NCBI GenBank assembly: GCA_024752435.1
Contig: CP103022.1
Span: 1,178,001 to 1,242,000 of the forward strand
From: Allantophomopsis cytisporea
Taxonomy: Eukaryota > Ascomycota > Leotiomycetes > Phacidiales > Phacidiaceae
Direction: 5' to 3'
DNA length: 64,000 bases
Of this stretch, positions 11,176 to 22,923 are shown piece by piece; within the stretch, counting starts at the first letter, position 1; each line of letters opens with the position of its first letter. The notes beneath the pieces are model-generated. The model made no database searches. It was not told the DNA's origin and saw only the letters and a list, made by a program, of their open reading frames with translations. The position numbers were made by a program, and so were the translations under genes.

Positions 11176-13033
11176 TTAAGATTGTGCCCCGGCCTTCCCC
11201 TCAACGATGTCTGCACGCACTGTTGGCGTGCCATACGTCGGGAAACTGCAGTCGTCCTGCGCAGGCGTAACCGACTCCTCTTGCACCCAGATTCTCAGGG
11301 TCGTGATCATGTCATTGGGAATGACTGTTCCATTGGCTTTGACAACTACCCACTCTAGATTCTCCTTCAAGTACTGCGCCGTGTTCGCTTCGTTAACGCC
11401 TGCTTCCTCAAGGCTCTTTTTGAGGGAGATCTCATCGTAGTTGAGCGATACGGGTAAGCTCCCTGGAGTCTTGATTGGTGCAAAGATAGCAGACACTCCC
11501 GCGAGGTTATTGGCAGTAGCATAAGTTGTTGAGTCATTCGGTGGGCAGCCTAGGAATACATAGATGTTGAATGAAGTACCGAGAGCATATCTATCAACAG
11601 CCGTGCCAACAAACCATTCGGTAGTCGTGCGCTTTTCCAGAGCGCGGTGGCGGCGGCGGCGCGCGCTGCTGCCGCCTTGGTTGTAGAGTGCGTTTACCTG
11701 TGAGGAAACACTGGTGGTTAACTGGCTAGCCGTCTGGTTCCAGTCGTTGATCTCTGGATAAGTGTAGCCGAAAGTCTTCATTGCGCGGGCTGTAGTTGAC
11801 GTGTACATTGACGAGCCGTCTGATGAGAACGGCGTAAGAGGTGAGTTGACGTCTTCCGTGGTATCGTAGGCCATTGTAAAGGTTGAAGACCCTCCATCTT
11901 GAGTAGTTACATATTGCTTTGGATAGACAGCTTGCCAAAGGGCAAAGATGCGGTCCACGTTCGCATGATGTAACCAGCTGTTCATCTGTTAGTGTTGAAT
12001 ACCATGAAGATGGTTAGGACATACAAGATTGGGTCAAAAGCCGAGTATGCAAGAACAGTCATCTCTCCATTGGCTCCACCAACATAATTGTGGACAGCAC
12101 CATGAATGCCCTCTAACGACGATCCACTGTTTGCAGTCGTAGCAAAGACTGGGTACGTCCTTGCTTTTGAAAACAATTGATAAACGTAGCCAGCATAGCC
12201 AAAATTATCCATAGCACTGTTGATCTTTGACACTTGATCAACACCCTTGCTATCTGGGTTTCTGACAGTCGAGTTCCACTTAGCTACCGTGCCATCACTT
12301 GGTGGGAAGTCTGTCGTAGATAATGGATGAAATCTATAAGTAAATAGAGGGTTTTGCATGGTCTGAGTTCCATTTGCCGTGTTGATGCTGATGTTTTGCT
12401 GTTGTACAATCGTTGGAAGGTGAGGTGAAGTGGCCCAGTCCCAATATGGGATTCGCAGCGTGTTTGCAGCGTCTTGGTACGTAGCCTTCTGACTACCAAC
12501 ATATTGTGTGGCAATAGATTGAGCATATCCAGCAATTATTTGCTGTTCTTAATGAGTAAGTTGAGACTTTTCACTTGGCATAGATGACTTACCTCGTAAA
12601 GAGCCATATATGGGCGATGCCAGCTCGGGAAGAGAATGGAATTGTGCGTGCAGTAACCAGTTTGTTGATCTCCAGCTGTTCCTGTCGGACTGTGGACGTT
12701 ATCCCATGCTACGTATGGGCGTCCATGGATGCCAGCAATCTGGTAGTAAGATGTGAGGTGTGACTGATCGTCAGCTTGCATCATTGCAAGAGCTTGAATG
12801 AAGAGATCCCTGCCGAGATGTTAACTTTGCACTTCAACACGGGCTTTGGAAACCGAATACCATTGTGGGCCAGATTCAGCAAGAGTTTCGATATTGAGAC
12901 GAGCAGGACGAGCGCCAGAGACTGTGTCAATTCCCGTGTGAACACCTGTAATGGGGAGGTATTGGGCGTGGACAGAGATTGTGCCAAGAAATACTACTGC
13001 TGCAGTGGCATAGAGGTCACGCAGCGAGAACAT
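11176..13033 (-). CDS. secreted tyrosinase (type 3 copper enzyme)
   Basis: Four exons, 13033-12861, 12809-12593, 12542-12025 and 11977-11176, join in frame to 569 residues. A signal peptide (MFSLRDLYATAAVVFLGTISVHA) is followed by the tyrosinase catalytic domain. The CuA histidines lie in GIHGRP, YCTHNSILFPSWHRP (with the Cys-x-His pair that forms the thioether in fungal tyrosinases) and the helix after it. The CuB ligands are in HGAVHN and in FWLHHANVDR, the latter created by splicing at 12025/11977. It oxidises phenols and o-diphenols to quinones, feeding melanin or phenolic detoxification. After the core comes a linker with a run of basic residues (SARRRRHRALEKR) and a ~150-residue C-terminal domain. 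In this family that domain covers the active site and is removed on activation; the EKR end of the linker is a plausible Kex2-type cleavage point. Intron 1 removes an in-frame TAA. Confidence 0.93.
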
Positions 13034-16000
13034 GGTGACAGAAGCACGAGGATTGATAGTGCAGATTTGTAGATGAGTCTACAGAATCTGGGAGGAAAAA
13101 GGGTTTTAACAAATTCCTGGAGATCTTCGAGCTTAAAAAGAGGGAGTGGTATTGAATGTAAGGATAAGCTTGTACGACGGAAGGATACGAAGGATTTGGG
13201 ATGGATGGGAAGCGATGAGTAACGACGAGATGTTAGGATTTCTGTAGATTGGACATAACTTGTGGATAGATAAAGGAACAGAGCTGTAAGAGATGTATGA
13301 AGATGTTTATACCCCTATCAAGCTGAATGACTGCAGACTCAAACAGAGTTTCAATTTTTAGATGCACATTGGAGTTACTAGTGAAGCTCTCAGATGCAAC
13401 CTACCGTGCCATAGACGACGATTTCTCGGCCTGCCTCTCTCTCGATCCTCCGAGGATACGATGGCTTATGATTGACGCCGCGATCCGATATAACCACGAG
13501 GCAAGCTTGTCATACGTGTAGGACAGTGGACAGCAAAGCCAGTGGGAATCTTAACTAGTCCAAAGCGTCCTAATCGTCCCGTTTACAGGCATTGACAGAC
13601 ATGGCAGTACTCGGCATTAGACATTATACATTCCTTTAGGGAAACAAGAATGTTTCCAGTCTGTCTAGTTTGTCTGTGCGATGCTACGTGCGAAGCTCTA
13701 ACGACCTCTTGCTAGTTCAGCTGTGCCTCTTCGTACCGCGGTTGAGGAAATCAGAGAGTTGGCGCGTAAGGCTAAGTGGTAATATTTACGAATACTCCAG
13801 TACGGTAGCCATTGTCGCAGCTTGGAGGAGCCGCCTCCTTACGGCATGCTAAGACTTTGGCTTGTCTGGCTGACCGTCGAAGTCCTTATTCAATAATGGA
13901 TGGCATGGATGTTCGGGACAGGAACCGATCGTTTATTGTTACGTACTCCGGTAGATCTTCTACGATGGGAGCGAGAGACACAAACAACCTTAATCGTCAT
14001 TCAAAGCAGGTCAACATGAGATATATCAACACAACATCAGTCTATGAAATAAGAAAAATCTCACAAGACAAGATTAAGGCTCCTCTTCACATGTCTAATC
14101 GATTCAAATAGAATCATTGCATTGTGCTGTTAATACTTGATTATAAAGGATGTCGTTTTGGTACTGAATTCGGGAGATCGTGTGGGGTGAGTTTTGCAGA
14201 TATTAACTACGCAAGGCACTTGCTGTCCTGGCATGGAAGATCTACCCAAGTACGTATCTCAGACAGCCTTCAAGGTTTTGACACTAGGTGAAGTTTAAAG
14301 GGTGATGAACCTTTGAAACTCCAACCTTCAAGCCTACATGATTGATCGTGTTCCGAAAGTCAAGAAAGGCCTGGTGAATACTCTATTCTATTCAGAGAGT
14401 GTTCAAATGTAATCTAATCCATACCCCGTACTCTAATTCAGAGCTTATGTCCCACAGAATTAAAAGCAGTGGCTTACCCTCCATTTGGTCAGATGAGTCG
14501 TGAGCACGGTGAGATCTACATGCACCAGCTTCCCTGGAAATTACAGAGTGCCAATGCTTATGAAGGGCAGGATAGATCTCGATTGGTTCTCTTCTGGGAT
14601 CGTCTCTCATAGACTAGAACAGCGAAGGTGTATACAGCGTCAACGGCAACTCGCACAATGATCAATGTAGCTGAAAATAGCACTGCAGGCTCTTACTTGT
14701 ACATAGTATCTCTCACAAACTATACAACCGCTGATCAGATTTGTTGTCTTCTGTCATTCTGTCATACAATGAGAACCGTTGGATGATGCACATGCAATGC
14801 GTATAAGCCATGCGCCAATTCAATTTCATGAAAGTGTAGTAAAAGATTTCAGAATTTAGATACATCGAAGCCTCAAATCTTGCGTGGGGAAAGCCACATA
14901 CACGAAGCAATTGTGGAGGCGGGGAAGGGCCTGTCCGTCTATCAGTCTATGAATATAGGGGTGGTAGGGAGGGGATGGGAGCGCAATGCATCTTTAACCG
15001 TGCCTCGGTGGATCTCCCCAAGTAAATTGTTGCACATGTTGTCCTCCACCACACCCAGGCATACAGACGAGAACCTACTGACATTCCATTCTTCAGCATA
15101 CATCTTACATCCATATCCAGATCTTGAACTCTGATAAGTGAGGAACTTTGGACACGCGCAACCTGTACTGTGTACATGCGAGCATTCTAGTCCTCAAAGC
15201 TGTGTCTGTTGTGACTCAGTCGACGGACGAGCAAAAAGAAAAAAGTGCAAGCTGTAGAACCAAATGAGAACGTGGCATGGCTGACCGCACTCACTCTGTT
15301 AGCACAGCGCCGGCGTAACGCAGGTGCAGGGTAAGGAATAGACTCCTACCTAGACTCCCAGGAAGTGGGAATGCGACGTTGAACAGAGCTCCAGAAAAGC
15401 AAACGTTTCCAGCGGAATACATCCACCCGGGCGCCACCTGCAGGTATTCTGTCGTGTGACGGGAGTGATGTGCTCGAGCAGCCTTACAACAGCGAAGAAT
15501 AAAGGAGAATGGCAAGGAAGGGTCGTTCAGACTTCGGATTCGACACGAGTTCGTCATTTCTGAGTTCTTTGGATAGAAGACGAGGCAGAGCGGCGCATGC
15601 TGAGCGTTGCTCGTGTCAATGCAATAGGAACAACGTTCCTTCGTATCTGTAGCTGAGATTCCCAATGGGAGTCAGTTAACAGCGATTAAGAACTCTATGT
15701 CATTTACAATTTATTTCCGTTTTGCCCAGCCTTCTGGGCAAGGATGCACCGCTGAGTAGTCGTCCTCTGAATGATCATATTTCATGCATCACTTTGTGTA
15801 CCTTGCCGCAAATAACGACTAGGAATGCACCAGCATGTAGAGTCCAATCGCTTTTCTCTCCTCATTTGTTGAACCCATCGAGTATTCAAATATTGATTGA
15901 CAGGCACTGTAAGGCTTTTGTACACCAGCAAGCAATAATCTCTGGGGATATCAGATACTGACTGTATCAATGATGAGTGGAATTGTTACATCATTACGCG

Positions 16001-16045
16001 CCATGAGGGAATGACCTAGATTATTGTGCCCAGGTCTATATTTAT
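13034..16045. other. intergenic region, no gene seen
   Basis: 3.0 kb upstream of the tyrosinase gene and downstream of the amidase fusion gene. Open frames are short, overlap on both strands and show no domain or signal peptide. The part next to 13034 is presumably the tyrosinase promoter. I see no tRNA, rRNA or transposon feature. Confidence 0.5.
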
Positions 16046-18303
16046 TTATTCACCGCTAGACAGCTCTTCCTCAATGTGATTTGCCAGGGCCAAAAGTGGC
16101 TCATCAAGTCCTCTTCCAGCCACCAGTGTCACGCCAAATGGTAATCTGACTTCTTGTCCATCTTCCACAAAACCTTCGGCGCGATAGGTACCGCACGGCA
16201 AAGAAATCGATGTGAGATCCAGCACATTGGCGAAATGAGCGAAGACGCCGAGCTGAGAATTCAAGGCTATTGGAGAAGCTTGCACTTCAGCTATGGTTGG
16301 ATGAAATGGTGCTGTTGGCACGATCAGTACCGTTAGTATATCATCTCTATGGATCGTATCATAACCGCTCTCGTATGTCAGAATACCCTCCACCTCTCTG
16401 ATGCACTCAGCCTGCTTACGAAGATCTCTGTAGACATCTTCGCCTGTGATACGTCTCGCAATGACTCCTTCATAAACTTCCAAGATCGTGGGGTGAAGGT
16501 GTTGCTTGTTGGCTTCGTACCATCCGGGAGGGAGACTAGCCAAACGCTCTGCTACTAAGGTTCCGCCATACAACAGATCATTCGCAGCTGAAAAGGGTGC
16601 CCAATCTATCTCTATCCACTTCCCACCATGCTCCTGTAGCTTTTCTATCACTTCGGCAAACATGAAGCGATACTGGCTGCAACAAGCTTCCAAAGCATAT
16701 TGAGGGGGAACGGCAAATCTAAATCGTGGAGCTGAATTCAGAGCAGATTTACGCCCCATATTCTGTCTATAAATTTGAGGTTTCGCGAAAATATCTCTCC
16801 TGTCAAATCGATTACACACCCTCCAGACTGTTGCTGCATCTTTAACATTTGTTGTCAAGAATGATACAGAATCCTGATGCGCACATGCCGCTGTCATGGA
16901 TGCGGCACTCACTGTGCCCTTTGTGGGTTTAAAGCCACATACTCCGTTGAAGAGAGCTGGAATCCGTATAGATCCTGCGGTGTCGCTGCCAATTGAGAAA
17001 GATACCAGTTGAGTTGAGACGCTCACCGCACTTCCACTGCTTGAACCTCCTACAATATGGCTCTTGCTGAAGGATGAGTGCAGCGTACCAAATGGACTCC
17101 GAAGGCCTGTCATTCCTGTAGCAAGCTGCTCCATATTCGTCTTCCCGACAAACAACCCGCCAGCATTGATGCAGTGCTGAACGACCGTTGCGGATCTCTG
17201 TGCCATATGAGCCAGAGCATGGCAGCCAGTAGTGGTGACGATTCCGGCTACGTCAATATTGTCCTTGACACTGAAAGGAATACCCCAAAGCGGTGGTCGA
17301 TTGTCCGGATCTGGCCATCGTTTCTGTATCGCTCTGGCGGCCTTCATTACTCTTTGGATTGGTTCTAGATAGATCCAGACGGACTCCTGGATCTGTGCAT
17401 ATGCCTCGATTCGATCATATATTCCCCTGACGACCTCTTGTGGTTTCACGCCCAACTCGTAATCCATAGCGAGATTCGCAATACTCAGACTCGAGTCCCA
17501 CCACTCATCGTATCCGGTTTCGTCCCCATTCTCTGCTTGGTCATCTATGATCGGATCGTAAATAAGGGAGACCTCCGTGTGTTTCGATGTCCGACCCATC
17601 AGAGCAACATCCATTGAGAAACTCCCGTCTCTTGTAAAGCCAGCCTTTACGAATACCGACTGCGCTTCCGGAGTGGACTCGAGATATATCGGGCAACCGC
17701 TTGAAAAACTCAGTTTGATACCCCACCGCAATAATTCTGATCCAGCACCATAACCCTGAAAATCCGGATGTGTGCATATTGTAATAAGTCCTGACAAATA
17801 TCATGAGCATAAATAAACGACTTACAACATGGCCCAATTTGATGGGAAAAGGTATGTTGCAAAGAGGGACAGCCCGATCACGTGATATTACAAAGTCCAG
17901 AAAAAAGGGTCATATCAAATGAAGCCTTACTGTAAAATGGCCTTGGCCCCACGACAGAATCTTTCTGCTCCTCACACTTGTCAAGGTATTCCTTCAATAG
18001 CAGCAAATCACTTTCCTTCGGCCAATGTACACCATTGAATAAGCCCTCATCAACACCCGGCAAAAACCACTTTGCGAAGCTGACGACCACGCCTGTCTGC
18101 TGCTCCCGAATCACGCACACCGCCTTGGATGGATCGCGGATGGCGCGCACTGTATCCTCTATGAGAACCTCATGTAAGCCACTGAGAGCCCGATTCGTAG
18201 GAAATTGCGCTTGCAACATGATATTGGATGATAATGCCGTTAGATGGATGCTTGCGATGCGGTCAGCGTCAGCCTCAATTGCTTGTTCTACCTGAAAAGG
18301 CAT
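16046..18303 (-). CDS. GNAT acetyltransferase fused to allophanate-hydrolase-like amidase
   Basis: Exons 18303-17931 and 17790-16046 (140-nt intron, phase 1) give 705 residues in one frame. Residues ~1-185 form a GNAT N-acetyltransferase fold, with acetyl-CoA loop THPDFQGYGAGSELLRWG and the typical fungal start MPFQVEQAIEADADRIA. Residues ~215-705 are an amidase-signature enzyme. Its Ser-cisSer-Lys triad is present: Lys in PFSVKDNIDVAG, cis-Ser in VGGSSSGSA and Ser in SDTAGSIRIPA. The blocks GKTNMEQLATGMTGLRSPFG, FNGVCGFKPTKG and the C-terminal LPFGVTLVAG resemble allophanate hydrolase (AtzF/DUR2 type) more than general amidases. The C-terminal extra domain of full allophanate hydrolases is absent. 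Acyl substrate and acceptor are unknown; allophanate (to ammonia and CO2) is one possibility. No signal peptide, so probably cytosolic. An upstream in-frame Met at 18351 is possible, but MPFQV is the usual GNAT start. Confidence 0.88.
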
Positions 18304-21052
18304 ATTGGATGAATGACGAAGTTGATTGAGGACTGATTGGTGGATTGACAAGATTGAGTTGATCGATTGAAGGATGTCGGAAAATGTTAATCTGAATAAA
18401 TCAACGTCAAGTGTGATATCGGAATGTAAAGCATGGGTAGGTTTGAACTATGAGATGCTATTAATCATATCATCTAAGTTTTAGTTTGAGGAGTAGGCTC
18501 CGAAACAATGATAAAGGAAAAAGAGGGCGTAGAAAAGCTGGCGAAGACCTAAAGACGAAGAACGACAGAAGGCTGGCAGGCGGTAAGTATTAATGTTCCT
18601 CGAATTTATCGCAGAGATGCTCAAGCTGTGGTAAGGATGAGCTGATCGATAGATGACGGACGGAAAGATTGATATGTATGTAAATGGATATGGATATGTT
18701 CGAGTCAAGGAGCACGTATGGCGCAGGATCGCTCTGGGTTGTGTCTGTGATGTTGTCGCGTTCATCGGCATCTAGGGTCCCATGTTCCGCGGTCAGCAAG
18801 TGCTGCCAGATCCAAGAAGCGAGGTGGCAAGTACACCACAAACCCCAAGCTGCCCTGCTGCTCCTTATCATCCGTATGGTCGAAGCATGGGGGGGCATTA
18901 AATGTACATCCTATACAAGTATCACGAAAGTCATGGCTGGTGGAGCCACATCTCGATGAACATCATAAGCAGTACATTCTAGTAGTGATGATGACAAATT
19001 CTCTTTTTTCTCGTCCTTGGCCTGGTTCTCCATTTGCATTTCCAAAATCCTTCATAAGAAGGGTGTAATTCGTTTTCTGGGAGTTGCTTACCTGTGAGAT
19101 AGGCTTAACTCGATCGAAGCAGCTTATATATATGTACATCAGATTTTTCCGATCACGTTTCCTTCCTTAATTTCCGACTTGGCGTCTCTTCCACCACAGA
19201 CAGCTTTGTTCAGGATGTACTCTTCTTTGCTTTTTTTGATCCGCTGCACCGTTGACGGCTTCTGCTTTAAATAAGCCAGGTGGAACCATAAGGTGGGAGA
19301 TCGGTGATCGTGAACTCAAAGTCTGTGTGTTGCAGACATACATCCTGGTCTGGTGAGAAGAAAGCTCCACCGAGTACGAAATACTTTGGGGTACGTCCTG
19401 TGTTGACCGTGCAGAACTTCAAGAAAAAGCTCTCTAACGACCTAAAGGCCCTTGCAATACGAGACGTCAAAAGAGTAGGGTGCCGAGAAACGGGGTTAAC
19501 TTTGAGATCTCATCAGGACAGACAGATCTATGAGACATTACCATCTCTGAACTGAGCTGTTCTCTATCTTACTTTCAATTACCATTGCGCCAACTGCATT
19601 GTCATATGGGAGAATCCGGGGCAATCTCCTAGTGTCTTCAGCTATCGACGATACTAATGCCTGCAGCTTTCAGTGCATAATGCAACGATGCCACAACGAA
19701 CATTTTTACCTGATCCTCTTATATCCTCAAGATCCATTGGTGAAGCCCTTCGGCGAGGCTTCTTCCATTTTCAATCTTGCATCATCTTATGCACCGCACG
19801 CAAACTTTACCTATCTCAGCGATCAGAAGGGATTCTACCACGCTCATGGGTACTGATCAACGATCGTCGATCTGAGATATCGAATTGCACGCCCCAGAAG
19901 TGCAAACTTTGGAAGCCTTCACTTTGTACACTTGATGCTGGCACTCGAGCAACCGTGGGAAACTCCGATATTTCTCTATTAAGATAAGAGCTATGATGCT
20001 CAGCATAAAAATCACAAAACTGCTGAGGATATGTAATCGCACTGGGTGGAAGACTAACCAAATATGAGTATGTCTATTGAAAGTATGAAGCAGAATTCAT
20101 ATAGCTAGATGCATTACCAGCTCTCTTTCTGAAGCATAACCAGGGCACAATCACCATGAATACGAGATACGAGCCGCCACAACGGCAGAATAACGACATG
20201 CGTGCCATTGAAACAGCCACAATCCACTACATACGCAAAACATCGGATTCGATATGATTAAGCATGAAATTTCGGTTGGGGTTGTTCACAAATAAGGAGA
20301 CACTGTCCGTTTTGGATGAAATGCTACATACCTGACTCGTAGGAAACAAGTCGCTTTGTATGACTCATGGGGAAGAAATACGTCGTATGTAGCGATTGTC
20401 ATTTTGGCTGCCTGCTCTACGTCGAGGGAAAGACTTTTCGTGGAGACTGTTTTACCATTATGATAGGGCTCGCTCAGATAATCATTGTTGAAGGTTTGTA
20501 ACTCTTCTGGATCTTCATTAATGAGTTGTCTGAAGTAGACTGTTGTAGACGGCGACATAGGATCTAGATTCCATGAGCCTATTCACAAAACATCAAACCA
20601 GTGGCGTGTAGGCTATTGAATGAGTTGAGCCAGACGCTTGTTACAGGCAAAAAATTGTCAAAAGATACACATTCGTAGAAACACTTACTTATGCAGACGA
20701 TTCAGTGTATAATATTTAATCGTCAACTGGTCAATATCATGACTCAAGTGGGCCTATTCCAGGTCACCGGAACCTGGGTCGCACATCCATGTCACAGATT
20801 TGAGATCCGGAGCTGCCCCGCTGCGCCGTCGTTCGCCTGAAGTGCATTATTTGATATGCAGTAGCCAGGGTGGTCAGATCCTTACCAACACCATCAGTAA
20901 GAGACATGTATTCGGCAGGTCGTTAAGAAAGTGGACCTTTGGACAATCTTACAAATCTGAAACATCGTCATAGTCATATAGAGTAAACCATAGATTATTT
21001 TACTGCGTAGTCAATAAAGAATGCTATTTCTAATACTACCTATTTCACAAGT
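18304..21052. other. intergenic region with one possible unrecognised gene
   Basis: 2.7 kb between two minus-strand genes. It contains scattered protein-like stretches on the minus strand between 19260 and 20560, listed separately. The rest shows no feature I can support. Confidence 0.45.
19267..20558 (-). other. possible unrecognised multi-exon gene or gene relic
   Basis: The minus strand holds several protein-like stretches in a row. First is MSPSTTVYFRQLINEDPEEL at 20558, whose frame meets a donor-like GTATGT near 20329. Next, after an acceptor-like TATGTAG, comes a stretch with THVVILPLWRLVSRIHGDC (about 20225-20120). Then EISEFPTVARVPASSVQSEG (about 19980-19920) and finally PKYFVLGGAFFSPDQDVC (about 19390-19330). 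I could not join them in a single frame with certainty and do not recognise a family. Either a small secreted or intracellular protein gene with several introns, or a decayed gene. Confidence 0.22.
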
Positions 21053-22923
21053 TCAAGCCAGGTTGAAGATAATAATATCAACCTCTAATGAACTCATACC
21101 AACTTTATACAATGTCTCTCCGCTCAAACTCCAGTTCCCTTCTCCCCAAGCAATGCTGCTGACAGAAGTAACTGCAGCTGGCAAAGTGACCGACACATTG
21201 GCCCTTGTAGCCAAATAGTCCATGTTGACAATACTGACTAGCATCTGACCATCGACTATCCATGAACTTGCGTCGATCCTATTCTGCCCCTTTACTGGCA
21301 AGTTTGTAGTGGTCTGACTTCCAAGAAGGAACCCACTAACCGGCGCAATAGTAAGTGTCTTCGCAAGCTGACTCGTGATGGAAGCAATATCCGGCGTGGT
21401 CGGGTAATCCCATGCAACAATGCCCTTAGCCGCATGATTTATGCTGAGCATGGCCATGACAGCCTCTTCGCCGGGTGTTGGATATCTTGACCAGAAGGTT
21501 TCATTTCCAAATGCCTGCGGAACACCCCACTGAGTCTTTGGGCTCAGGCCTAAGATCTCCTGGTAATGGTTGTAGAGATCAAAACGCTTGGAGACGTCTT
21601 CGAATTCGCCTTCGCAATCATCACAACCACAGCAGCCATAGGTGGTGTTGCATGCTGTGTCATATTGTACAGACCACGAGGTGTTGACTGCGATTGGATA
21701 GACGTCGGATAGAATTATGTCTGCACCTGAAGAATACTCTTCATAGTAGAAGTTGTAGCAGTTAAGGCAGAGGGATACCGGGTGCCAAGGGTCAATAGCT
21801 TTGATGAAATCATAAGTTATCTTGGTGGCATTTAAATCATCACTCTGTCCATCAGGTTCATCTCCAGTATACCATAACAACATAGATTTGCGTGTGTTGA
21901 TTCTGTTGACTTGATCTTGCACCGAGGTCAAGTTTTTGTACGTCCATCTCATATCGAACCTGGATATTAAGCATTAGTAAGTCCTCTATATCAATGATGA
22001 TTGACCTTGAGTTGTTAGGAATATTTGAGTAGCACGTACATAAGCCATAGTCCTATCTCATCCATCTTGTCCAGAAATTCATCTAATACATCCCATTGGA
22101 AAGCCTCATTTGGCAAGCCAGCATTAGGAACAATGTGTATGATGTTGTAACCAGCGTCCTTAAACAATTGAACATTATCCAACGAATTTTCGAGCCATCC
22201 ATCCCAGGAGACGTAGTACGAGTATGGAAACAGAGGTGTCCATGCGGTAGAGTTTTGGGTATAATCTTGTACTAACAGACCACCGTATAGGTTATCAAGC
22301 TTTGCAACACTGCCGCCATCCGTGCGAGCTGGCAAGTAGAACAATTGTGTAATTGCGGTGTAAGAGTGTTGGCCATCTTGCGAAGCACCCACAATGGTGA
22401 TATTGTAAGGTTCAAATCTTGCTGTCAACCCACTGAGAGCGAAGACAAATTCATTCGACGTAGAGTTGATGGAGACATTTCTGTTGGAAACCAAATCAAG
22501 ACCTGATTCTTCCACAGATACATCAATGAAAAGTAGCGAGAATGGATTCGTAACGTTGGTGCTCTTGTCATAAGAGGTGTTCGTGAATGGTTCGCCGTTG
22601 ATGTAAGAGATTGGAGCATCGACAATAAAGGAAGCGTATTCATCTGTACCATTGAGGTATAAGTTCATTCGAGGACGAATTGAAAGGTCTAACAGGGGCT
22701 CAGTGGACAAAGCTGGATCTTCGAGCCACCCACCTGGTTCGAATGAAGCATTTCTACAAACGTCAGCATCTCAACCAAGGTCAGATCTCACACCCAGGAC
22801 ATACGTTGCTCTATATGCCTTGCCACACCAAATATCCACGGATGATGGATTGTTAAAAGCTTGAGTTACTCCCGTGAATAATCCCAGAGCCAGAGTACTC
22901 AGACATGAATCAAGGAAGTGCAT
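21053..22923 (-). CDS. secreted glycoside-hydrolase-like protein (TIM-barrel type, family not assigned)
   Basis: Exons 22923-22805, 22753-22040 and 21959-21053 splice in frame to 579 residues. The signal peptide MHFLDSCLSTLALGLFTGVTQA follows the chosen start; an upstream Met at 22959 would put charged residues before it. An N-terminal beta-rich part (~180 residues) with many N-glycosylation sequons precedes a barrel-like part. Barrel-like blocks are SYYVSWDGWLENS, GYNIIHIVPNAG, MLLWYTGDEPDG and GIVAWDYPTTPDI. The Glu in GDEPDG sits where many clan GH-A enzymes have the acid/base, but I cannot confirm it. An unusual Cys-rich loop (TTYGCCGCDDCEGEF) lies inside the barrel. It probably acts on plant or fungal cell-wall glycans outside the cell. 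It is transcribed divergently from the GH29 fucosidase gene at 24563, which suggests a shared regulatory region and a common substrate. Confidence 0.8.
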
